Part shown: one piece after another, positions 1-9,467 of the stretch
Layout of the letters: each line of letters opens with the position of its first letter
How positions within the stretch are numbered: the first letter of the stretch is position 1
Assembly (NCBI GenBank): GCA_003285105.1
Contig: CP030158.1
Span: 2,022,501 to 2,086,500 of the forward strand
DNA length: 64,000 nucleotides
Source of the DNA: Roseithermus sacchariphilus
GTDB lineage: Bacteria; Bacteroidota; Rhodothermia; Rhodothermales; MEBIC09517
Direction of reading: 5' to 3'
Made by a program: the position numbers and the translations under genes
The notes under the pieces: generated by a model
Told to the model about the DNA's origin: nothing
The model's input: only the letters and a program-made list of their open reading frames with translations
Database searches by the model: none

Positions 1-464
1 AGCGTGGGCGGTCGGAATCTGTGCTGTCTTATCTGGCCGGAGTACAACGCGAAAGTCGGATGAACTATCCTCGCCTGCTGGAGCGGTGGGGGCGGCATTT
101 TTCGCTCCGCGTGCGGGCCTACGAGGCGGTGCGTGGCGCTATCGAAGCCGACTGCATGCAGGCCATCGGTGCCCCGCTCGATCGGATCGACGTGCGGCGC
201 CGCGTGGTCAACGTGACCCCGTCGGACGGGGCGCATCAGGTCATGCTCTGGGCCAACCGGTTGTTGCCTGCTTTCCTGGCTCGGAGGGTACGCCTGGCTG
301 TTCGTCGTTCGGGGTGGCGCTTCGACGTTCTGCCTCCGATCGATGACGAACCGCTTCGCCGGTACGGCCGGGAGGTGGTACAGACGTGGGATCTGGACGT
401 GATGCGTCGCTATGTGCCGGAGGAAGACCTGAAGGTGTTGCTGGCTACGGAGGAGGGGGTATGA
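1..464 (+). CDS. C-terminal part of a sulfotransferase-like/uncharacterised polysaccharide-locus protein (5' end outside window)
   Basis: The reading frame is open from the window edge to the TGA at 462-464, so this is the 3' end of a longer gene; a GTG at 21 is unlikely to be the true start. The visible ~150 residues contain an RLLERWGRHF segment followed by RVRAYEAV and a long C-terminal helix-rich tail. That layout resembles the C-terminal half of sulfotransferase-like proteins in capsule and exopolysaccharide loci, where the 5' P-loop would lie upstream. The stop overlaps the next ATG by 4 bp (ATGA), indicating translational coupling with a sulfotransferase gene. The family assignment is by pattern only, because the diagnostic N-terminal motif is missing. 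Confidence 0.6.
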   Translation, partial: RGRSESVLSYLAGVQRESRMNYPRLLERWGRHFSLRVRAYEAVRGAIEADCMQAIGAPLDRIDVRRRVVNVTPSDGAHQVMLWANRLLPAFLARRVRLAVRRSGWRFDVLPPIDDEPLRRYGREVVQTWDLDVMRRYVPEEDLKVLLATEEGV

Positions 465-1312
465 CAAGAAGCCTGCGTGATCGTGTCCGGGAAGGCGTCG
501 AGCGGATCCACCTTCGGTTTGCCCTGCGCGATGTGGAGCGCCGGAGCCCGATTCTGGTCTACCAGATGGGGAAGGTCGGATCGAGCACGGTGACGCGAAC
601 CCTGGCGTCGCTGGGCCTGTCCGAGCCGGTGTTGCATCTGCACACGCTCAACCCGGAGACCCTGCGCCGGGCCGTCGAACGACAGCGTGCGTCGGTGCAG
701 CCTCGGCTCCACACGCATTTGCTGGTCTCGGAGCGTCTCATCCCGCGGCTGCCGTTTCCGTGCCGGGTGATCACGCTGGTGCGTGACCCCGTCGCACGAG
801 CGATTTCGTTCGTGTTCGAGGATCGCTGGAAGAAAGTCCCCGAGGCGGTACAGGGCGACGGATCGGTAGACGCCGGCCGGGTCCGGCACAAGGTGCTCGA
901 ACTGCTGGAAGGAGAGAACGGTATTGCAGATCCGACACGCTGGTTCGAGAGCGAACTGCACGAGATGCTGGGCATCGACGTGTTCGCGCGGCCGTTCGAC
1001 CACGAACCGGGATACCAGATCCTGGAGCAGGGTGGTGTCTCGGCCCTGGTGTTGCGGCTGGAGGACCTGAACCGGGTGCTGGCGCCGGCCCTGGCGGCGT
1101 TTCTGGACTTGCCCGAGGAACGCATCCAGGTGGCCCGGGCCAATGTGGGTGAGGGCAAGGCCTACGGTGCATCGCTCCGGGAGGTGAAGGCGACGTTGCA
1201 ATTGCCGGAGGCGCTGCTGGATCGTATCTATGCTACGCGCTATGCCCGGCACTTCTATGCCGAAGAGATCGAGGCCTTTCAGGATCGATGGAGGCGCCGT
1301 GACGAGACCTGA
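461..1312 (+). CDS. Sulfotransferase-like capsular polysaccharide synthesis protein
   Basis: This 283-residue protein has a PAPS-binding type P-loop near residues 30-40 (VYQMGKVGSSTV) and a second motif around residues 105-116 (ITLVRDPVARAISF) matching the 3'-phosphate-binding RDP element of sulfotransferases. The family would transfer sulfate from PAPS to a sugar hydroxyl in the cytoplasm. The ATG at 461 is chosen because it overlaps the upstream stop by 4 bp; the open frame continues back to 386 but only as a shadow of the previous gene. The following GT4 gene overlaps its 3' end by 14 bp. The acceptor sugar cannot be told from sequence. Confidence 0.8.
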   Translation: MTRSLRDRVREGVERIHLRFALRDVERRSPILVYQMGKVGSSTVTRTLASLGLSEPVLHLHTLNPETLRRAVERQRASVQPRLHTHLLVSERLIPRLPFPCRVITLVRDPVARAISFVFEDRWKKVPEAVQGDGSVDAGRVRHKVLELLEGENGIADPTRWFESELHEMLGIDVFARPFDHEPGYQILEQGGVSALVLRLEDLNRVLAPALAAFLDLPEERIQVARANVGEGKAYGASLREVKATLQLPEALLDRIYATRYARHFYAEEIEAFQDRWRRRDET

Positions 1313-2492
1313 TTCGGCAGGGCGGGTGCTGCTGGTACAGCACAGCGCGTCGCGGGACGGCTCCACCTTCAGCGGCTTGCTGCTGGCCGACGGGTTGCGG
1401 GACGCCGGCTGGGCGTTGCGCGTGGTCTTTGGACACTCCGGCCCCATGGAGGCTGTCTATGCCGAGCGCGGACACGCAACGTCCGTGGTGCCGCACAAGA
1501 ACTGGTTGCGCCGGGCGCATCCGGCGAGGTTCATGAACGACGTGATCACCGAATACCGGCGGGCGAGCGCCTTCGACCGGTGCATCGCGCAGGTGCGGCC
1601 GGACGTCGTCTACGTCAACAGCGTCGTGAGCCTGGCGGCCGTGGTGGCCGCGCGGCGGGCCGGGGTGCCGGTCGTCTGGCACCTGCGTGAGCTGTTCGCC
1701 GATGTCGGCGGGGAGATGCACGCGCCGGGGTGGGCGAAGCCGCTCGTGCGTCGGCTCATCGCCCGTCTGCCGGATCGGCTCGTGGCGCCTTCCCGGGCCA
1801 TCGCGGAGAACCTGCTGAGTGCAGCGGCGGACCGAGTGACCATCGTGCCCAATGCCGCGGGACGGCGGTTCTTCGAGGAGGAGCGCACGAGGGATGAGGC
1901 GCGCCGGAACCTTCAGTTGCCGGCCGATGGTCCGATACTGGGCGTACCGGGGACATTGCGCCCCGTGAAAGGGCATATGTTCTTTTTCGACGCGGTGGCG
2001 CCCCTCGTCGACCGGTACCCGGCGCTCACGCTGGCGATCACCGGGCACGGCGCGGCGTCGTACGAGCAGGCACTACAGGCCCGGGTGCAGGAGCTGGGAC
2101 TGGCCGGGCGCACCCGGTTTCTCGGAAGCATCGCCGACATGCCGGCCTTCTACCGGGCCTGCGACGTCGTCTGTGTGCCGTCGCGGGCCGAGCCGTTCGG
2201 GCGAACGGTGATCGAGGCAATGGCGGTGGGCACACCGGTCGTCGCCACGGCCGTCGGTGGCATCCGGGAAATCGTGCGTCCTGAGGAGAACGGGCTGCTG
2301 GTGCCGTACGGCGATCATGCCGCGCTGGCCTCAGCCCTCGACCGCCTGCTCGGGGACGCTGATCTGCGCGCGCGTCTGGTGGAGACCGCCCGGTGGGACG
2401 CACGCGAGTGGTTTCACGAACGGGTATATCAGAATCGTCTCATCAATCTTGTCTATCAAACAGGGTCTAGCGCGGATGGCCATCCTGTGTAA
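1299..2492 (+). CDS. Glycosyltransferase family 4 (GT-B) protein
   Basis: This is a 397-residue GT-B fold transferase. The N-terminal acceptor domain begins VLLVQHSASRDGSTFSG. The C-terminal nucleotide-sugar domain shows LGVPGTLRPVKGHMFFFDAV and the GT4 EX7E region CVPSRAEPFGRTVIEAMAVG. I place the start at GTG 1299, which overlaps the previous stop by 14 bp; the frame extends back to 1230, but those residues are antisense-like and unrelated to GT4. It probably adds one sugar to the lipid-linked repeat unit at the cytoplasmic membrane face. Donor and linkage are unknown. Confidence 0.88.
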   Translation: MTRPDSAGRVLLVQHSASRDGSTFSGLLLADGLRDAGWALRVVFGHSGPMEAVYAERGHATSVVPHKNWLRRAHPARFMNDVITEYRRASAFDRCIAQVRPDVVYVNSVVSLAAVVAARRAGVPVVWHLRELFADVGGEMHAPGWAKPLVRRLIARLPDRLVAPSRAIAENLLSAAADRVTIVPNAAGRRFFEEERTRDEARRNLQLPADGPILGVPGTLRPVKGHMFFFDAVAPLVDRYPALTLAITGHGAASYEQALQARVQELGLAGRTRFLGSIADMPAFYRACDVVCVPSRAEPFGRTVIEAMAVGTPVVATAVGGIREIVRPEENGLLVPYGDHAALASALDRLLGDADLRARLVETARWDAREWFHERVYQNRLINLVYQTGSSADGHPV

Positions 2493-3264
2493 AGAGTTGA
2501 GTCTCCTGTATGTGCAGGTCCCGGCTACCGGGTGTAGCGTCGTAGGACAGGTGCTTAAAAGGCAGTTCGGTGGCGAGGACGTTGGCCGGAAGCACGATGA
2601 CGTGCCACGTATGGTGGCAAGCGGGGTACTGTCTTCGTCTGACGTGGAGCGGCTGCTGGTCGTTGCCAACGTGCGGAACCCGTTCGACCGGCTCGTGACA
2701 TACTATCAGCGTTTAAACGGTGCCTGGATCGACGATTATTTTGCATTTCGTCGTCGAGACCTCGAACGACGGAGACAGCGTGAGGGGTTGAGTGAGGCGG
2801 AGGTCGAACGGGCGCGTCAGCAGATCTTGAGGGAGGAAGAGCGGAAGCGACGTCGCGTGCGTATCATACAGCGCATGGGATTCAACACCTGGGTGGCGGG
2901 TTCTGCGATACGGTGGCGTCTTCGGGATCGCACGTCTGACACGACGCGCCCGCATCCCTATCTGCACCACCTCTTTCCGATGTTGGATCACGTGCAGGTG
3001 GTTCTCAGACAGGAGCAGCTCGAAACGGATTTTAACGCCTTGCTGAACCGTCTGGGTGTTGAGGTGCCGGTATCGATCCCGAGGAAAAACCTCACGCCGG
3101 GGAAAAAGCCTTACACCGCCTATTACAATCCGCTGACGCGACGCCTCATCGAGCATCTATATCGGGACGATCTCGCGCTGATGGGGTATCGATTCGATGG
3201 TTATGAACCGGTCGAGGGGCCGTTGTATCTGACTTCTACGGCATCGAGAGCCGCTCGCTCATGA
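2476..3264 (+). CDS. Sulfotransferase family 2-type protein
   Basis: A 262-residue protein with an N-terminal phosphosulfate-binding segment (LLYVQVPATGCSVVGQVLK) and, about 60 residues later, VVANVRNPFDRLVTYYQRL, the RNPxxRxxSxY-like 3'-phosphate motif typical of the sulfotransfer_2 family (carbohydrate sulfotransferases). The basic central stretch rich in R and E is a likely amphipathic helix. The ATG at 2476 lies inside the 3' end of the GT4 gene (17 bp overlap), and its stop overlaps the next gene by 4 bp. It likely sulfates the exopolysaccharide repeat. A serine/threonine follows the P-loop glycine in most members; here it is CS, so activity is plausible but unproven. Confidence 0.8.
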   Translation: MAILCKELSLLYVQVPATGCSVVGQVLKRQFGGEDVGRKHDDVPRMVASGVLSSSDVERLLVVANVRNPFDRLVTYYQRLNGAWIDDYFAFRRRDLERRRQREGLSEAEVERARQQILREEERKRRRVRIIQRMGFNTWVAGSAIRWRLRDRTSDTTRPHPYLHHLFPMLDHVQVVLRQEQLETDFNALLNRLGVEVPVSIPRKNLTPGKKPYTAYYNPLTRRLIEHLYRDDLALMGYRFDGYEPVEGPLYLTSTASRAARS

Positions 3265-4220
3265 CCGTCTCCATCATCCTCGTCGCCTATCACGCCGACC
3301 GGTGGTTGCCGGGCTGCCTGGCGTCGCTGGCGGGGGCGTCAGAGCGGCGGATGCATCTGGTGCTGGTGGACAACAGCGGCAATACCAACCTGCACGCGCA
3401 GGATCTGTCGCCGTTCGAGGCCGAGGTTCTGACGACCCCGCGTCCGCTGGGCTTTGCCGAGGCCAACAACTTCGCCCTCGTTGAAGCCGGGCATCTGGAA
3501 GAGGTGGTGCTGTTTCTGAACCAGGACACCATCAGTCCACCGGGATGGATCGACCGCTGCCTGGAGGCGCTGGCGGCCGATCCCTCGCTGGGGGCTGTCT
3601 CGCCGGTGATCCGCACGTACGACGACGACGGCTGGGATCCGAGCTTCACGGCCTGCCTGAGCGACGCGCAACGCGGTCGGCTGGACGAGGAGCCGGACGC
3701 GGCCGTGTGGGAGGTGGACGTGGCCCCGGCGCCGGCGCTGCTGGTACGGACGGACGTGCTGCGCGAGGTCGGGCCGTTCGATCCCATCTACGGCAGCTAT
3801 TACGAGGATTACGACCTGTGCCGGCGCATCCGGCGGGCCGGTTACCGGATTGCCTTCGTGCCGTCGGCCCGCGTGCGGCATTTCTCCGGCTCTACGACCG
3901 ACACCCCGGAGAAGGAGCGCCGCCGGATGCGGCTCCTGCTCCGCAACCGGCTCATCTACCGGCTCCGTGAGGATCGGCGACCGCGCTGGCTGGAGCTGGC
4001 CCGGTTCTTTGGCGTCGAGGTTCCACACCGCCTGGTCCGCGGGATGTTGCGCACGCCCTCGTCGCAGCCCCCCGGGGTGGTCCTGCAGGCCGCGGGGGAT
4101 GTTCTGGGAATTGGAAGTCGTATGATGAGCCCGTCCCGAGACCTATGTAACTGGATGCGGTATCTCGAAGAACTGGGTTGGGTGAACGTGTATCATCAGG
4201 AGCCATACCAGCGCCCGTGA
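3261..4220 (+). CDS. Glycosyltransferase family 2 (rhamnosyltransferase-like)
   Basis: 319 residues with a GT-A fold signature: MTVSIILVAYHADRWLPGCL at the N-terminus, the nucleotide-binding VLVDNSG, the DxD-equivalent FLNQDT near residue 85, and the acceptor-side YEDYDLCRRIRRAGYR motif around residue 175. This motif set is typical of WcaA/RfbF-like GT2 enzymes, often rhamnosyltransferases. An ATGA overlap with the upstream sulfotransferase fixes the start. The next gene starts within its stop codon. Confidence 0.88.
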   Translation: MTVSIILVAYHADRWLPGCLASLAGASERRMHLVLVDNSGNTNLHAQDLSPFEAEVLTTPRPLGFAEANNFALVEAGHLEEVVLFLNQDTISPPGWIDRCLEALAADPSLGAVSPVIRTYDDDGWDPSFTACLSDAQRGRLDEEPDAAVWEVDVAPAPALLVRTDVLREVGPFDPIYGSYYEDYDLCRRIRRAGYRIAFVPSARVRHFSGSTTDTPEKERRRMRLLLRNRLIYRLREDRRPRWLELARFFGVEVPHRLVRGMLRTPSSQPPGVVLQAAGDVLGIGSRMMSPSRDLCNWMRYLEELGWVNVYHQEPYQRP

Positions 4221-5395
4221 CCATCCTCCACATCAACGAGCACCTGGCGCGGAAGGGCGGGGTAGAGACGTATCTGTTCGCCCTCATGCCCATGCTGGAG
4301 GCGCGGGGGCACTCCTGCCGGGTGCTCTACGGCGACGGCGACCCGGCCCTGTGGCCGGCGTCGGTGCGGGTGCCGGCCATCCGGCAGGCGGGGGCGGCCC
4401 GGCAGGCGCAGGCGGAGGTGGCGGACGTGCTGCGCCGCGAGCGACCGGACCTCATCCACGTGCACAACGTGCAGAACGAGGGGGTGCTGGCGGCCTGCTT
4501 CGACTACGGCCCCACGGTGCTGACCACGCACGACTACCGCTGGGTCTGCCCGGCGAACACGTTTTTCTACAAGCGCACGCGCGAGACGTGCTTCCGCACG
4601 TGCGGGCCGGGCTGCTTCACGACGACGCTCCGCAAGCATTGCCTGACGCCCCGCCCGCACTATGCGCTGGCATTCTACCGGCGGGCGAAATGGGCCATCC
4701 GGCACGGCGGGCGTCTGGCCCGGGTCATCGCGCCGAGCCACGGGGCGAAGGAGCGCTACGTGCAGGCCGGGTTTCCGCCGGAGCGGATCACGGTGCTGCC
4801 GTACTTCTGCCCGGTGCCGCCGTCCGACGCGCCCCGGCCCGTGCCGGCCCGGCCGACGATCACCTTCCTGGGCCGCATCGCGCCGAACAAGGGGCAGGAG
4901 TACTTCGTCGAGGCGCTGGGGCTGCTGCCGCCGGAGGTGCGCGGCGTGATGGTGGGCAACCTGGGCGAGGGCGGGGAGGAGGCCATGCGGAACCTGGCCG
5001 CGCGGCACGGGTGTGCGGACCGGCTGGAGCTGCGGGGATGGGCCTCGCGCGAGGAGGTGGAGCGGTTGCTCGATGAGACGTCCGTCTTCGTCTTCCCCTC
5101 GCTCTGGCCCGAGACGCTCGGCATCGTGGGGCTGGAGGCGCTGGCCCGCGGCGTGCCGGTGGTGGCCTCCGCCCTCGGCGGTACCGCCGAGTGGTGCCTC
5201 GACGGCGAGACGGGCTACCGCGTGCCGCCTAAAGACGCGGGAGCCATTGCCGATGCCGTACGTACGTTGCTGCACGACGACGGCCGTCTCCACCGGTTCG
5301 GGGAGCGTGGCATTGAGTTGATCCGTCGTCGTTTCCTTCCCACACAGCACATCGAAGCCCTGGCCCGTGTCTACGAAGGCGTCCTCCCTGCATGA
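4217..5395 (+). CDS. Glycosyltransferase family 4 (GT-B) protein
   Basis: 392 residues. It begins TILHINEHLARKGGVETYLF, the glycine-rich acceptor-domain start of GT4 enzymes. The C-terminal half has TFLGRIAPNKGQEYFVEAL and the catalytic-side VFPSLWPETLGIVGLEALARG. I prefer GTG 4217, which overlaps the upstream TGA (GTGA); a TTG at 4178 would add 13 residues. A Cys-rich patch (ETCFRTCGPGC) near residue 125 is unusual for cytoplasmic transferases and may bind metal. Such a patch occurs in some GT4 proteins of polysaccharide loci. Confidence 0.86.
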   Translation: MTILHINEHLARKGGVETYLFALMPMLEARGHSCRVLYGDGDPALWPASVRVPAIRQAGAARQAQAEVADVLRRERPDLIHVHNVQNEGVLAACFDYGPTVLTTHDYRWVCPANTFFYKRTRETCFRTCGPGCFTTTLRKHCLTPRPHYALAFYRRAKWAIRHGGRLARVIAPSHGAKERYVQAGFPPERITVLPYFCPVPPSDAPRPVPARPTITFLGRIAPNKGQEYFVEALGLLPPEVRGVMVGNLGEGGEEAMRNLAARHGCADRLELRGWASREEVERLLDETSVFVFPSLWPETLGIVGLEALARGVPVVASALGGTAEWCLDGETGYRVPPKDAGAIADAVRTLLHDDGRLHRFGERGIELIRRRFLPTQHIEALARVYEGVLPA

Positions 5396-6620
5396 ACCGG
5401 CACCGGTCGAGGGTCCGTCCTCGGTCGGGAGCGGCGCCCTCAAGGTGTGCACGTACGTGTTCTTCCCCGCCGGCGGTATCGGCCGCTATACGCACGAGTG
5501 GCTGCGGACCCTGGGCCGGCACGACGGGGTGGAGGCGACGCTGCTCTGCGCGCCGGACTTTCAGTGGCAACAGGCCGCGGAGTATGTGGCCTGGCCCGGC
5601 CTGCGGGCGCTGTCGCACCCGGTGCCGCTGCGGCGGCGTCTGCGCTTTCTGCGGGGCCAGTTCGCCAACCCGCTCCGTGCCATCGAGCAGGCCGAGCGCG
5701 TCGATGCGGATATTCTCCACTTCGCCAGCGTTAACCATCTGACCTTCCCCCTCTGGGCGCCGGCGCTGAAGCGGCTCCGTGCGCGCGTGACCATCGCCGT
5801 CCACGACGTGCGGCGGCAGAAGGCCATCGTCCATCGAGTCTGGGAAGACCGGCAGTTGCAGGCCGTCTACCGGGCGGCGGATGCCCTGTTCGTGCATTCC
5901 GCGTATCAGGCGCACGAACTGCGCGACTTCGCCGGCGTGGACCCCGCCCGGATCCACGTGGTCCCGCACGGCCCGTATCCCTACAGCCGCCCCACGGCCG
6001 ACCGGGCGACCCTCCGCCGGCGGTACAGTCTGCCGACCGACGGGCAGGTCGCGCTGTTCTTCGGGCAGGTGCGGGATGAGAAGAACCTGGACGGCTTCAT
6101 CCGGGCGCTGGGGCGGCTCGACGCGCCGCTGTACGGCCTGGTGGCCGGGCATGCCCACGACCGCCACCGGGGCATGGCCGCCTACGAGGCCCTGGCCGCC
6201 GATGTCGGGGTTGACGATCGGCTCGTGTTTCTGGATCGCTTCATCCCGGACGAGGAGGTGGGGGATCTGTTTTCCCTGGCCGACTGGGTGGCGCTGCCGT
6301 ATCGGACGGCGTTCACGTCGCAGAGCGGCGTGCTGAACGTGGCGGCGCACTACGACCGCCCGGTGCTGGTCAGCGATGCGCCCGTGTTGCGGGAGACGGT
6401 GGAGGTGTGCGACATCGGGGTGGCCGCGGAGGGAGATACGCCGGAGGCGCTGGTGCATGGGATCGAACGGATCATGGAGCGCGTGAACGGCGGACACACA
6501 TTTGCCTTCGAGGCGTACCGGCAGCAGTTCAGCTGGGAAGAAAATGCCCGCCGCACGCTGGCCGTCTACCGGGCGCTGCTGGAGGCTCCGTCCCTCGCGG
6601 TGCGTTCCGCAACGGGATGA
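5367..6620 (+). CDS. Glycosyltransferase family 4 (GT-B) protein
   Basis: 417 residues from GTG 5367. The conserved part starts around residue 27 (KVCTYVFFPAGGIGRYTHEW), so an internal GTG at 5445 is also possible. The donor domain contains ALFFGQVRDEKNLDGFIRAL and LVFLDRFIPDEEVGDLFSLA, followed by a GVLNVAAHYDRPVLVSD segment in place of the usual EAMAxGxPV. The start overlaps the previous gene by 29 bp, as elsewhere in this compact operon. It is a likely cytoplasmic sugar transferase; donor unknown. Confidence 0.84.
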   Translation: MSTKASSLHEPAPVEGPSSVGSGALKVCTYVFFPAGGIGRYTHEWLRTLGRHDGVEATLLCAPDFQWQQAAEYVAWPGLRALSHPVPLRRRLRFLRGQFANPLRAIEQAERVDADILHFASVNHLTFPLWAPALKRLRARVTIAVHDVRRQKAIVHRVWEDRQLQAVYRAADALFVHSAYQAHELRDFAGVDPARIHVVPHGPYPYSRPTADRATLRRRYSLPTDGQVALFFGQVRDEKNLDGFIRALGRLDAPLYGLVAGHAHDRHRGMAAYEALAADVGVDDRLVFLDRFIPDEEVGDLFSLADWVALPYRTAFTSQSGVLNVAAHYDRPVLVSDAPVLRETVEVCDIGVAAEGDTPEALVHGIERIMERVNGGHTFAFEAYRQQFSWEENARRTLAVYRALLEAPSLAVRSATG

Positions 6621-6830
6621 GGGCGGCCCGGTAGCCGGCGGTCGGGATCGGCCGAGACGCACAGGATGCACGAGATATGCGCACGAAACCAACGGGTGGG
6701 GCTGTGGGAAGGATGATAGAGGGCCGGCATCTGGACCGTTTCTTGCTGGACGTCATCCTCTCCTTGCGGTGGGATTCCGCCGCTGCGACCGTCACGGACC
6801 TCCGGGGCCGGACGGGTTTGTTCGGTCGTC

Positions 6831-8039
6831 ATGCCTTCGTTCCCTCTTCCCATGCATAGCGCGCCAGAGCCGATGACTCAGACGGTTGCACAGGACACCC
6901 CGGAGCGGGCCGGCATGCCGCCGGACGCCCTGGAGGCAGCGGTGAGGGCCACAGGCCGGCCTGAAGGCGGACCGCGGCGCATCGCCATCCTGTATTCCCG
7001 TCTGTCCGGTTACACCGCGGCCTGCCTGAGGGCCCTCAAACAACGGTATGGCGTGCAGTTGCTCGTCGTGCGGGTGCCGCCGGCCCGTGAGGCCCCCTTC
7101 GCCACGCGTCACTTCGACTGGATCGACGCGCTGCACGACCGGAACCGGTACTCGACGGAGGCGCTCTGGGAGCTGGTGGCCGGCTTCGCACCGGACGTTG
7201 TCTTCATGTCGGGCTGGCTGGACTCGGGGTATCTGCGCGTGGCACGGCGCCTTCGCCGGCAGGGCGTGCGGGTCATTGCCGGGTCGGACACGCAGTGGAC
7301 CGGCTCGCTGCGGCAGCAGGTCGGACGCCTGATTGCGCCGTGGCACCTGCACTCGGCCATCGACGTGCTGTGGGTGGCCGGCGAGCGACAGCGGCAACTG
7401 GCCTACCGGCTCGGCTTTCGCGGCCCGCGGTGCTGGTCCGGCTACTATGCGTGCGACTGGGACCGGTTTGCGGCCGTCCACCGGCAGGCAGGCCCGAACC
7501 GGCCCCGGGCCTTTCTCTACGTGGGCCGCTACGTGCCGGTCAAGGGGCTCGACGTGCTCGTGGAGGCCTACCGGCGATACCGGGAGCAGGTGGATGATCC
7601 CTGGCCCTTGATCTGTGTGGGGGCCGGGGAGCAGGAGGTCTTGCTCCGGGGGGTGGAGGGGATCGAGAACCGCGGCTTCGTACAGCCCGACGATCTGCCC
7701 GGCCAGATGGCCGAGGCCGCAGCGTTCATCCTGCCCAGCCGCCGCGAGCCGTGGGGCGTGGTGGTGCAGGAAGCCGCCGCCGCCGGATTGCCGCTGATCT
7801 GCTCGGACGTGTGCGGGGCGGCCGTGCATCTGCTGCAGGATGGCTTCAACGGGTATCTGTTCGAGTCCGGCGATGCCGCTCACCTGGCGGATTGCATGGT
7901 GCGCCTGGCCGAAGCATCACCGGCGGTCCGGGAAGCCATGAGCGCGCGAAGCCATCAGTTGTCCGCGCAATACACTCCGCAGCGCTGGGCCGATACGCTG
8001 GTCCACGGCGTGCGGGCCTGGAGCCGGCAGCCCGCATGA
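6831..8039 (+). CDS. Glycosyltransferase family 4-type protein
   Basis: 402 residues. After a ~45-residue polar leader, the acceptor domain starts RRIAILYSRLSGYTAACLRAL. The donor domain has RAFLYVGRYVPVKGLDVLVEAY and FILPSRREPWGVVVQEAAAAG, the EPxGxxxxEA form of the GT4 EX7E motif. The ATG at 6831 follows a 210-bp gap, the longest break in this part of the operon, so an internal promoter may lie there, although no clear consensus was seen. It overlaps the next gene by ATGA. Confidence 0.84.
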   Translation: MPSFPLPMHSAPEPMTQTVAQDTPERAGMPPDALEAAVRATGRPEGGPRRIAILYSRLSGYTAACLRALKQRYGVQLLVVRVPPAREAPFATRHFDWIDALHDRNRYSTEALWELVAGFAPDVVFMSGWLDSGYLRVARRLRRQGVRVIAGSDTQWTGSLRQQVGRLIAPWHLHSAIDVLWVAGERQRQLAYRLGFRGPRCWSGYYACDWDRFAAVHRQAGPNRPRAFLYVGRYVPVKGLDVLVEAYRRYREQVDDPWPLICVGAGEQEVLLRGVEGIENRGFVQPDDLPGQMAEAAAFILPSRREPWGVVVQEAAAAGLPLICSDVCGAAVHLLQDGFNGYLFESGDAAHLADCMVRLAEASPAVREAMSARSHQLSAQYTPQRWADTLVHGVRAWSRQPA

Positions 8040-9463
8040 ACGTGCCCTACGGACCCCCAGCGGCCTATCCACCGGCGGCGCCGATGACCTCGGATCCGTT
8101 CGAGCCGGTCGTCCAGCCCCGGGTGCTGGTGCGCCTGCTGTTCTACGCGTGGGGGCTCGTGGCAGCGGCGGCCGTCATCCCGTTTCTGGGAGAAGCGATC
8201 CTGGTAGGGGCGGCCATCTACGCGCTGACGGGGCCGCGCCAGGCCGGGGAGGCGCTCCTGCTGCTGGCGCTGGCCATCATCATCCACAAAGGGCTCGTCC
8301 CGGTCGACATTTCCTTGCTGCGATGGGTCGTGCTGGCGGCTGCGGCCGGGCGGGTGGTCTGGGACGGGGTGATCAATGGCATGCCGGCTCCCCCGGTCTT
8401 CTGGTTGTTGACGGTGCTGGTGATCAGCATGCTCCTGGGGGCCTTTCTGGTGAGCTGGCTCCCCACGGTCTCTCTGTTCAAGGCCATCTCGTTCTACCTG
8501 GGAGCGGGCACCGCCATTGTGGCGTTCTACCGGACGCGACACGAGGCGGTGTACTGGCAATCGCTCCTGCTCACCCTGGCCGTCTTCGTCCTGGTCGGGA
8601 GCCTGCCGATGCTGGCCCTGCCGCAGTACGGCTTTTCCCGCAACGGCGTGAGCTTTCAAGGCCTGCTGACGCATCCGCAGACCTTCGGGCCGCTGGGGGC
8701 GGTGCTCACCGCCTACGTCACGAGCCTGGTGGTGTTCGAGCGACAGCGGGGAGGGTGGCTCGTGGGCGCGATGCTGGCCGGGTGGGTCGGCGTGTACCTG
8801 TCGCAGTCGCGTACGGGGATGCTGGCGCTGGTGCTGGGGGGCGCTGTGGCGGTGGGCCTCGGCCTGTTCAAGCCGGCCACGTGGGGTCTGCAGATCCGCC
8901 GGGCGCTGAGCGGACCCGCGCTGGCGCTGGGGCTGCTGGCCTTCGGGGCGCTGGCCGTCGTCTACGGCCCGGACCTGTCGGAGGGAGTGGTGGCCTTTCT
9001 GCTCAAAGACGAGGGAGCCGAAGACGTGGCCGGCGCCCTGCAGGAATCGCGCAGTGGCCTGATCGAACGGTCGATGGATAACTTCTATGACTCCCCCCTG
9101 CTGGGGATCGGGCTGGGCGTGCCGTCCGATCCGGCCGGGGCGCGCATCGAGTTCGGCCCGCTGGGGCTGCCCATTGGAGCCACCGTAGAGAAAGGGTTTA
9201 CGCCGTCGGCCGTCCTGGAGGAGACAGGGGTACTGGGTGCCGCGTTGCTGGTGCTGGTGCTGGCGGGGCTGCTGCTGCCCGTGTGGCGGTACGGTCCGCT
9301 CGGGCTCTTCTGGATGGGGATGACGGTCGTGCTCATCAACCTCGGGGAGGCCATCATCTTCGCCATCGGCGGCAACGGCTTGTTCGTGTGGATCATGTGG
9401 AGCCTTGCCTACAGCATCTCGCTCGAAAGGCGTTCATCGCAACAGACATGGGGAGGACCGTAA
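8036..9463 (+). CDS. O-antigen ligase/polymerase-family membrane protein (Wzy/WaaL-type)
   Basis: 475 residues with about ten hydrophobic segments, for example VRLLFYAWGLVAAAAVIPFL and the later LVGAMLAGWVGVYL. A WVGVYLSQSRTGMLALVLGG segment matches the conserved SxSRTG region of the Wzy_C/O-antigen ligase family, and a large extracytoplasmic loop follows. The family polymerises or ligates undecaprenyl-linked polysaccharide on the periplasmic side. The ATG at 8036 overlaps the previous stop by 4 bp; the frame is open further upstream (to 7751), but only as a shadow. In this operon it is the best candidate for the repeat-unit polymerase. Confidence 0.83.
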   Translation: MNVPYGPPAAYPPAAPMTSDPFEPVVQPRVLVRLLFYAWGLVAAAAVIPFLGEAILVGAAIYALTGPRQAGEALLLLALAIIIHKGLVPVDISLLRWVVLAAAAGRVVWDGVINGMPAPPVFWLLTVLVISMLLGAFLVSWLPTVSLFKAISFYLGAGTAIVAFYRTRHEAVYWQSLLLTLAVFVLVGSLPMLALPQYGFSRNGVSFQGLLTHPQTFGPLGAVLTAYVTSLVVFERQRGGWLVGAMLAGWVGVYLSQSRTGMLALVLGGAVAVGLGLFKPATWGLQIRRALSGPALALGLLAFGALAVVYGPDLSEGVVAFLLKDEGAEDVAGALQESRSGLIERSMDNFYDSPLLGIGLGVPSDPAGARIEFGPLGLPIGATVEKGFTPSAVLEETGVLGAALLVLVLAGLLLPVWRYGPLGLFWMGMTVVLINLGEAIIFAIGGNGLFVWIMWSLAYSISLERRSSQQTWGGP

Positions 9464-9467
9464 GGAG

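Noticed and set aside
5229-6692. A 487-residue minus-strand frame opposite the GT4 genes
   Set aside because: Antisense shadow without motifs.
6677-6859. A 60-residue frame in the gap between two GT4 genes
   Set aside because: No motif, overlaps the next real start and lacks a ribosome-binding site.
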